Source: Tannerella sp. (GTDB lineage Bacteria > Bacteroidota > Bacteroidia > Bacteroidales > Tannerellaceae). From it: 8,799 bases of DNA. Numbering within the stretch: the stretch's first letter is position 1; every line of letters starts with the position of its first letter. This document shows, one piece after another, positions 1-5,900 of the stretch. The DNA is taken from the NCBI GenBank assembly GCA_031262895.1, contig JAISGW010000074.1, positions 1 to 8,799 on the forward strand, given 5' to 3'. The notes beneath the pieces are model-generated. The model worked only from the letters and a program-made list of their open reading frames with translations. It ran no database searches and was not told the DNA's origin. A program made the position numbers and the translations under genes.

Positions 1-32
1 GCAAATGAATTTAGCGTTAATAAATGATAGCG

Positions 33-40
33 CAAAGGTA
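33..40 (-). promoter_or_regulatory. Candidate Bacteroidetes -7 promoter element reading left out of the window
   Basis: Read on the minus strand the octamer is TACCTTTG, a full match to the Bacteroidetes primary-sigma -7 consensus TAnnTTTG, and it is followed by C as is common in these promoters. No clear TTTG -33 element lies 19-21 bp upstream; that space is instead occupied by a direct repeat (49-67). The delta-prime gene stops at 135 and no convincing coding frame follows it, so this element probably drives a leftward gene whose start lies to the left of base 1. The match is seen directly; promoter function is inferred. Confidence 0.5.
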
Positions 41-48
41 GAGGCGGG

Positions 49-67
49 TTGTTACGAACTTGTTACG
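49..67. repeat. 8-bp direct repeat with 11-bp period, possible operator
   Basis: TTGTTACG occurs at 49-56 and again at 60-67, separated by AAC, so the period is 11 bp, about one turn of the helix. On the minus strand it reads CGTAACAA-N3-CGTAACAA and sits 8 bp upstream of the leftward -7 element at 33-40, where a -33 box would be expected. Direct repeats at one-turn spacing near a weak -35/-33 region are typical of activator sites such as those of OmpR/PhoB-type response regulators. Regulation by such a protein is inference only, and a chance repeat is possible. Confidence 0.35.
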
Positions 68-134
68 GCACGGTTAAAGTCGCTTCATCTCCCTCGGCAA
101 TTCCCGCGAAAAGCTGTACCTGCAGCCTCCCGGC

Positions 135-1265
135 TCAGGGATTCCTGCGCACTAAGGAGGCCACGTGCAGGTGGAGGTCGAAAAAGACCATCTTGGCATT
201 GGCGTTTTGGGCGATGTGCTGTTCGGCCAAAGAGAACTCGTCCATCAGCTCGCAGACATTGCCCTCATTGACGTAGGGGGCGAAGTTCTTGGAAAAGGCT
301 TCCTCTTCGCGGTTCAGGTAGTTTATCTCCGGGGAATGGAAGCGGTAGATGAAATTCTCCCGCAAGAGGCGCTGGCAATAGGCTAAGTAGTTTTTCTGGC
401 GTTCGCGGCCGATGGCGGCCAGCTCTTCCGCCTCTGCCCTCATGTTGCGGGCGTTGCGCGTCCAGGCGTTGCGGAACATGGACTTGAAATGCGTCAGGAA
501 GAAGCTGTTTTCCTCGCCGGCGCCGAGGATGCCCAGCGCATGCAGGTAATTGCCTCCGGCCAGATGGGCCACTTCGCGGGCGGCCTCCGCGTCCAAATGC
601 TCCCTCTCCTGCAAAGCCGCCTGCATCTCCTCCTCGCCGACAGGACGCACGGGGACAGACTGGGCACGCGACTGTATGGTGCCCAGCACCATGTCGGGGG
701 CGGCCGAAACAAGCAGGATGAGCGTATGCGGCGCCGGCTCCTCTATCAACTTCAGCAGCTTGTTGGCGCAGGACAGGTGCAGGCGCTCCGGCAGCCAAAC
801 GAAAAGGACACGATACTCCGCCTCGTAAATGCGCAGGCTGAGCTTGCGGATAATTTCGTCGCTCTCCCTGGCGTATATCAAAGCCTGCGAATTGCCCGCG
901 TCCATGGCCTCCAACCAGTCGTCGATGCCGAAATACGGGCCGCTGCCCAACAGGGCGCGCCATTCGGGCAGATAATCGTCGCAGACCTCCTTCTTCGGCC
1001 GCTCCTTCTTCACGATGGGGAAGACAAAATGCAGGTCGGGATGCTGCAAAACGTCATATTGGCGGCAGGAAGGGCAATGCCCGCAGGCATCCGTCTCCGT
1101 CCGCTCCTTGCAATTGAGATAACGCGCATAAGCCAAGGCTAAGGGGAAAGCCCCTGCCCCGTCCGGCCCCGCGAACAACTGCGCGTGGGGGACAATACCC
1201 TTGCGCGCCGACTCCCTGAGCCGACGTTTTAAGTCTTCATGACCGACTATGTCTCTGAAATACAT
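135..1265 (-). CDS. holB: DNA polymerase III, delta-prime subunit (clamp loader)
   Basis: This 376-residue protein is the delta-prime subunit of the DNA polymerase III clamp loader, which helps open the sliding clamp and load it onto primed DNA. The N-terminus (IVGHEDLKRRL, then HAQLFAGPDGAGAF at about 27-40) is the usual AAA+ start, but the P-loop lacks the lysine, as expected for a subunit that does not hydrolyse ATP. A zinc-binding set follows at Cys52, Cys61, Cys64 and Cys67 (C-x8-C-x2-C-x2-C). HPDLHFVFPIV (75-85) and CANKLLKLIEEP (166-177) are family hallmarks. In the SRC motif region the sequence is SRA (199-201), so the arginine is kept and the cysteine is lost. The length and the VWLPE variant in place of an acidic Walker B motif resemble Bacteroides homologues. 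The ATG at 1265 is preceded by an A-rich leader without a Shine-Dalgarno, normal for this phylum, and by a -7 element at 1289-1296. It is divergent from the DUF4301 gene and ends with TGA at 135-137. Confidence 0.93.
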   Translation of the reverse strand: MYFRDIVGHEDLKRRLRESARKGIVPHAQLFAGPDGAGAFPLALAYARYLNCKERTETDACGHCPSCRQYDVLQHPDLHFVFPIVKKERPKKEVCDDYLPEWRALLGSGPYFGIDDWLEAMDAGNSQALIYARESDEIIRKLSLRIYEAEYRVLFVWLPERLHLSCANKLLKLIEEPAPHTLILLVSAAPDMVLGTIQSRAQSVPVRPVGEEEMQAALQEREHLDAEAAREVAHLAGGNYLHALGILGAGEENSFFLTHFKSMFRNAWTRNARNMRAEAEELAAIGRERQKNYLAYCQRLLRENFIYRFHSPEINYLNREEEAFSKNFAPYVNEGNVCELMDEFSLAEQHIAQNANAKMVFFDLHLHVASLVRRNP

Positions 1266-1288
1266 GCTGTCTTTTGAATAGGAGGGAA

Positions 1289-1296
1289 CAAAGTTA
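1289..1296 (-). promoter_or_regulatory. Candidate -7 promoter element of the delta-prime gene
   Basis: On the minus strand the octamer is TAACTTTG, a perfect fit to TAnnTTTG. Transcription would start about 5-7 bases further left (near 1283), leaving a leader of roughly 18 bases before the ATG at 1265. The nearest upstream TTTG (minus strand) lies 24 bp away rather than the usual 19-21, so the -33 element is poor. The position between divergent genes and the short leader support the call; transcription itself is inferred. Confidence 0.55.
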
Positions 1297-1309
1297 GAGA
1301 TTTAATTGC

Positions 1310-1317
1310 TTATTTTG
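1310..1317 (+). promoter_or_regulatory. Weak candidate -7 element of the DUF4301 gene
   Basis: TTATTTTG matches TAnnTTTG except for T instead of A at the second position. No TTTG lies at the right distance upstream. If it is used, transcription would start near 1322-1325, giving a leader of about 20 bases to the ATG at 1344 and making the in-frame GTG at 1317 unusable as a start. This is a low-confidence call based on position and a partial match. Confidence 0.28.
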
Positions 1318-1343
1318 TGGCAAACAATCAATGGACAAATAAC

Positions 1344-2861
1344 ATGTTTACAGCAAAAGACCTGAATCTATTCGCCTCGAAAGGCCTGCGTCCGGAGCAG
1401 GTGGAGCAACAGATGGAACGTTTTCGCAAGGGATTCCCTTTCATGCAAATCACGGCCTCGGCCTCCGTGGGCGAGGGTATCAGCGTATTGGACCAAGCGG
1501 GGCGGCAAGCCTGCCTGGCGCGCTGGGAGAAGTATCTGGCCTCGGGCCGGCGCGTTGTCAAATTCGTCCCGGCCTCCGGGGCGGCCAGCCGGATGTTCAA
1601 GGACTTGTATGCCTATTTAGACAGCCCGGAGGAACGACCTTCCGACCCGCAGGAAAAACGTTTCTTCGACGAAATGAAAGGCTTCGCCTTCTACGAGGCA
1701 CTCAAGGAGGCCTGCTCAGCAAAAAACGGCCGTGACATAGACGGCCTGCTGCGCGAGGGCAAATACAAGGAGATCGTCCGCTGCCTGCTCGGCCCCGAAG
1801 GACTCAACTACGGCCGCCTGCCCAAAGGCTTGCTCCTTTTCCATGCCTATCCGGAAGAGATACGCACGGCTTTCGAGGAACATCTGGTGGAAGGCGCCCT
1901 TTATGCCAAAGACGCGGCGGGAACGGTGCGGCTGCATTTCACCGTCTCGCCCGAGCACGAGGCGCTGTTCAAACAATGCGTGGCAGAGAAGGCCGCCCGC
2001 TACGAGCAGCGCTTCGCCGCACATTACGAGATTTCCTTCAGTTGCCAGAAGCCTTCGACCGACACCATAGCCGTGGACGCCGACAACCGGCCTTTCCGCG
2101 ACAAAGAGGGGCAAATCGTCTTCCGGCCCGGCGGACACGGCGCCCTCATAGAGAACTTGGACGAATTGGAGGCCGACGTCATCTTCCTGAAGAACATCGA
2201 CAACGTCAGCCCCGATAAGGAGGAAACCGTCATTTACAAAAAGGCCTTGGCCGGACTGCTGGTCGGATTGCAGGAAAAAATCTTCGCTTACCTGCGGGCG
2301 CTCGACGGCGGGGAATGCGGGGAAACGCTGCTTGACGAGATAGGCCGCTTCCTCGAACAAAGCCTCTGCATCCGCAAGCCCGGATGGGAAAAGATGGAGA
2401 AAGAAGAACGCCTCACCTATCTGCGGCAAACGCTTGACCGCCCCCTGCGCGTCTGCGGCATGGTGAAGAACCAGGGCGAACCCGGCGGAGGCCCTTTCCT
2501 GGCCGTCAATGCCGACGGGAGCATCTCGCCACAGATACTGGAAAGCTCGCAAATCGACCTGAACGACCCGCAAAAGAAAGCCCTCTTCAAGCAGGGACCC
2601 CATTTCAACCCCGTCGATTTGGTCTGCGCCGTCCGCGATTACAAGGGCAACAAATACAAGCTCCGCGATTATGTGGACGACAATACCGGCTTCATCTCCC
2701 AAAAGAGCAAAGACGGCCGCCCCTTAAAAGCCTTGGAACGCCCCGGCTTATGGAACGGGGCCATGAGCCGCTGGAACAGCGTCTTCGTGGAGGTGCCGGC
2801 CAAGACCTTCACGCCGGTCAAAACCGTGCTCGACCTCTTGCGCCCGGAACACCAGCTCTAA
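1344..2861 (+). CDS. DUF4301 family protein, possibly nucleotidyltransferase-like
   Basis: This 505-residue protein has the features I associate with the Bacteroidetes DUF4301 family: an N-terminus of the type MFTAKDLxxF...GFPFMQITASASVGEGI, and FVPASGAASRMFK at about 74-86. Other blocks are KGLLLFHAYP (161-170), RPGGHGALIENL (261-272), FLKNIDNV (281-288), CGMVKNQGEPGGGPF (371-385) and HFNPVDLVCAVRDYKG (420-435). No signal peptide or membrane segment is visible, so it should be cytoplasmic. The family has no established function that I know of. The glycine-rich N-terminal block, the R-P-G-G-H-G block and the N-x-D-N block recall UDP-sugar pyrophosphorylases, so a nucleotidyltransferase fold is a reasonable inference but not shown. 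I chose the ATG at 1344 because it gives the family-like MFTxKDL start; an in-frame GTG at 1317 would add nine residues without support. The gene is monocistronic here: divergent from holB, convergent with the giant surface-protein gene, and its TAA overlaps the T-tract of the opposing terminator. Confidence 0.85.
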   Translation: MFTAKDLNLFASKGLRPEQVEQQMERFRKGFPFMQITASASVGEGISVLDQAGRQACLARWEKYLASGRRVVKFVPASGAASRMFKDLYAYLDSPEERPSDPQEKRFFDEMKGFAFYEALKEACSAKNGRDIDGLLREGKYKEIVRCLLGPEGLNYGRLPKGLLLFHAYPEEIRTAFEEHLVEGALYAKDAAGTVRLHFTVSPEHEALFKQCVAEKAARYEQRFAAHYEISFSCQKPSTDTIAVDADNRPFRDKEGQIVFRPGGHGALIENLDELEADVIFLKNIDNVSPDKEETVIYKKALAGLLVGLQEKIFAYLRALDGGECGETLLDEIGRFLEQSLCIRKPGWEKMEKEERLTYLRQTLDRPLRVCGMVKNQGEPGGGPFLAVNADGSISPQILESSQIDLNDPQKKALFKQGPHFNPVDLVCAVRDYKGNKYKLRDYVDDNTGFISQKSKDGRPLKALERPGLWNGAMSRWNSVFVEVPAKTFTPVKTVLDLLRPEHQL

Positions 2862-2867
2862 AAATAC

Positions 2868-2899
2868 GCTTGCCGACAGATTCCCATCTGCCGGCAAGC
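2868..2899 (-). terminator. Intrinsic terminator between convergent genes
   Basis: The arms 2868-2881 and 2886-2899 form a 14-position stem (8 bp, one A/C mismatch at 2876/2891, then 5 bp) closed by the 4-base loop TCCC at 2882-2885. In the minus-strand direction the hairpin is followed by GTATTTTTAG, with the T-run at 2860-2864, so it is a proper Rho-independent terminator for the giant surface-protein gene ending at 2937. In the plus direction no T-run follows, so termination of the DUF4301 transcript here would be weaker, though the stem itself works on both strands. The T-run overlaps the DUF4301 stop codon (2859-2861). Confidence 0.82.
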
Positions 2900-2936
2900 C
2901 CAGAACATACAAAACTAAAAAAATCATGCTATCCAT

Positions 2937-5900
2937 TTATTCGACCGCAACTTTCACGCTGCGGCCGTCGTTGACAATCGTATAAAGGCCTTTCAATCGG
3001 ACGTCGGGCAGGGCGCTTTCCGCCGAGGCCTTACGGCAGTACAGCATCCGCCCGCTCATATCATATATATACAGCATCGTGCCGGGATGCAGGCCGCGCA
3101 CCTCAAGGCCGCCGTTCGGCAAGGCGGTAGCGCGCAAGCTTACACTTGTTGTTTCGTCCGTCCCCGTGACAACACCCTGGCCGGTGTAAACGAAACGCAG
3201 GCTGAAACGATCGGTCACGCTCCCGCTTTTGTCCAAGGTAAAAGTATACGTATTGGCAGCGGAACTTAGCTTTATCTCCTTCCCCTTCGTCTTGTCCGTC
3301 AGGTACACGTCGTAGCCGAAGTCGTCCAAGCCGGTGAAAGTCAAGGTGGCCTCGCCTGCCGATGCGGCACTCAATACTAGTGGTACGGTGGAAGCGGCGA
3401 AATCGTCGGAGCTGTTCATCAATAAGGGATTCTTGGCGGCATCAAGGGTGTACAGCGAGAGGGGCATGGCGTCGGATGTGAGGGCGGGCAGGTCGTGCTT
3501 GTCGGCACCCGGCAAAGCCGTCAAGTCGTAGACCAAGCCGGCCGAGGCCGAAGCCGTGCCTTCCGTCAAGCCGATTTGCAGCAGGCCACCAGCCACAACA
3601 TTGGCGGCCCTGAGCGTATAGGAAGCGGCCGGTTGGGTGCTGGTGAAGGCGGGCGAATAACGCATGTCGTGCACTACCGCCGAACCTATGTCCTCGTTCT
3701 TGGCCACGATAAAAGATTGCAGCGGCGGTATCTGATTGGGACTCGTCTTGAGAAAGTCCGTTTTGGAAGAGGAAATGAGGTAGCGGGCGCTACTCGAGGC
3801 TACTACCCCTACGAAGCCGTCGTCCGTCTTCCCGTCCCAGAGGTAATAGCCGTCTTGTATGGAATCAGCATTTGCCTGGTAGAAATCGGCAAAATTCAAA
3901 TAGGCGAAATAAGGGTTCACCACCTGGAGCAGCGTCCCGCTGGTGAGCTGGGCATTGAAATACCGCACCGGCACCAAGTAATCACCCTTACCATCTGGTT
4001 CCATATCGTCGGTAACGAAACGGGCGAGGTTTGTGCGTTTGTAGGTACCGGTAAAAGAGATATTGCTCTGTATGCCGGTGTACTCCGTATTCGGTTTGGG
4101 GAACCAAAGTACGCTGTCGGCATTCTGGGAGGTCGTTGTCAATTTCAGGTTGAAGGCTTTTCCCAAAGGGAGGAATGTGCCTACGAGAGCTTGCGAAGAG
4201 CTAAAGCTGTTCTCAAAGCCCATGAAAAGACTGAGCTGGAAGTCACCCCATTCCGGCTCGCCGGTAGTAGGATTGTCGAAGTGGTAGTCACCGGCCACCA
4301 TATCCAACATGGGAGCCGACCACATCAGGTAACGGTCGCGCTCGGAAGGTTTGAGTTTGATTTCCACCCGCGCCGAATCGTAATTCAGCACGTGGGGATT
4401 CTTCAACATGGCACGGTCTTGCATGTCTATGTCGTGGCAGTAAGCCGAATCCACCAGTTCCGGGTAATTATCCACGTTCGAGGAAATCGTCACGTTGGTG
4501 CAGGGCGTCGGCGCGTAGTCAGCAGGCGTCTCGCTGCCGTCGGCATCCTGCATCACCCAGTTGGCAGGGTTGTCCCAGTCCCTGTCGGCCTGTCCCGTCC
4601 AGCGCATGTTGTCGGCTGCGCCGCTGTTCGTCTTGGTAATGCGCAGTTGTCCTTGCGGAAAATACAAGCCTTGCAGGCTGTCGGTGGCAAAGGAGGCCGT
4701 GACTTTCGGCTCAACCATATAGACAGAATCGCCCGTATTGTCCGCATTGCCGAAGGCAAAGGTGATGTCGCGCAGGGAATCCGTCTGCAGGTAGGTCGTG
4801 CTGTCGGCCATGTACCAGCGGAAAGCCACGCCCACGGGCTGCGCCTTCAAGCGGGCCTTGTAGCTGGGGGAGCAGGTGGCCGCCCCGCCGTGCAGTTGCA
4901 ATATATAAATGTAAACGGTTTGTATGTCCGTCTTCGTCGTCTCGTCGTTGGGGTCGGTGAAGATGGCGCGGTACCGGAAGGAGTCGACGCTGTTCACTAA
5001 GCCCTCCGTCGAGGTGTTCCTGTAATTCATCTTCATCTCCTGACCGCTGCCGGAGAGCGTCACCGTGCCGGCCTTGGGCTGCTCGTAAATGGAGAAGGTG
5101 TTCAGCGTATGCTGTGCCGTGTCGGGCTGTACTTTATAGTTGGCATAGTAATCATCGGGAAGGATGTCGTTGGCGAACTGGTCTATGGTGACGGCATGGT
5201 AAGCCTGTACCGTGGCCAGGTCGGGAATGAGCTGGGATTTGGCGTCGATGACGGCATTGTCGTCCCAGGAGCAATCGCGGAACTGCGAGGAAGCCACGCC
5301 TATACCCTTGTCCGGGTCGGCCGTTTCGTTGGCGTCGTTGATGCCGTAGCGCCATACCCAACTGCCGGTCGAGTTGTTGCTGTTGTCGCCGAGCCGCAGC
5401 AGGTAAACATTGCTCAGGGAGACGTCGCCGACGGCGAAACTCCCGCCGTTATTCGTGTCCAGCATCGGAAGGCTCAGCCGCACCTCGCCGTCGGTTGTCC
5501 CGCTGCTGTTCGCCTTGATAGCGGCAGTCAGCAGCGTGTTTGTCCCGGCTATGTAGCATTCGCCCAGCGTGACGGTACCCACGTAATTGGCTTGCGAAGC
5601 CAGGCCGTTCTTATAGATGGCCACGGGGGTGTTGATCGGCACGTCCGTCAGCGCACCTTCCCGGTTGCCTACGGTGAAAGTCAGGGTGTCGTTGCCCACC
5701 GCCGCGCCGGAAATTTTCGGCTGGGAAGCACTGCCCTCCTCATTGTCCACGATATATCCCTGGTCAAAATAAACAATGGGTTCGTACACGGAACCGTAGG
5801 TAGGATTGGCGGCCAGCATGTACTTGGGCACCTGCGAAAGGGTGGCATTGTACAGCGCGAAGGTGTCCAAGCGTTCGGAGGGCGTTCCTTCGTTTACAAT

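Noticed and set aside
112..131. Small hairpin downstream of holB (minus strand) as a terminator
   Set aside because: The stem is only about six pairs with a wobble, and the following T-run is short and partly inside the stem, so it is too weak to call.
1279..1286. Shine-Dalgarno-like TAGGAGGG on the plus strand
   Set aside because: No start codon follows at a usable distance; the DUF4301 ATG is nearly 60 bases away and Bacteroidota genes often lack such sites.
1317..1343. GTG at 1317 as the DUF4301 start
   Set aside because: It would add nine residues not typical of the family and overlaps the candidate -7 element; the ATG at 1344 gives the family-like N-terminus.
1716..2702. Minus-strand open frame of 328 codons opposite DUF4301
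   Set aside because: It is the codon-aligned shadow of a well-supported conserved gene and contains no domain.
3495..5000. Plus-strand open frame of 501 codons opposite the same gene
   Set aside because: It has the same antisense phase and composition as the longer one, with no recognisable motifs or start signals.
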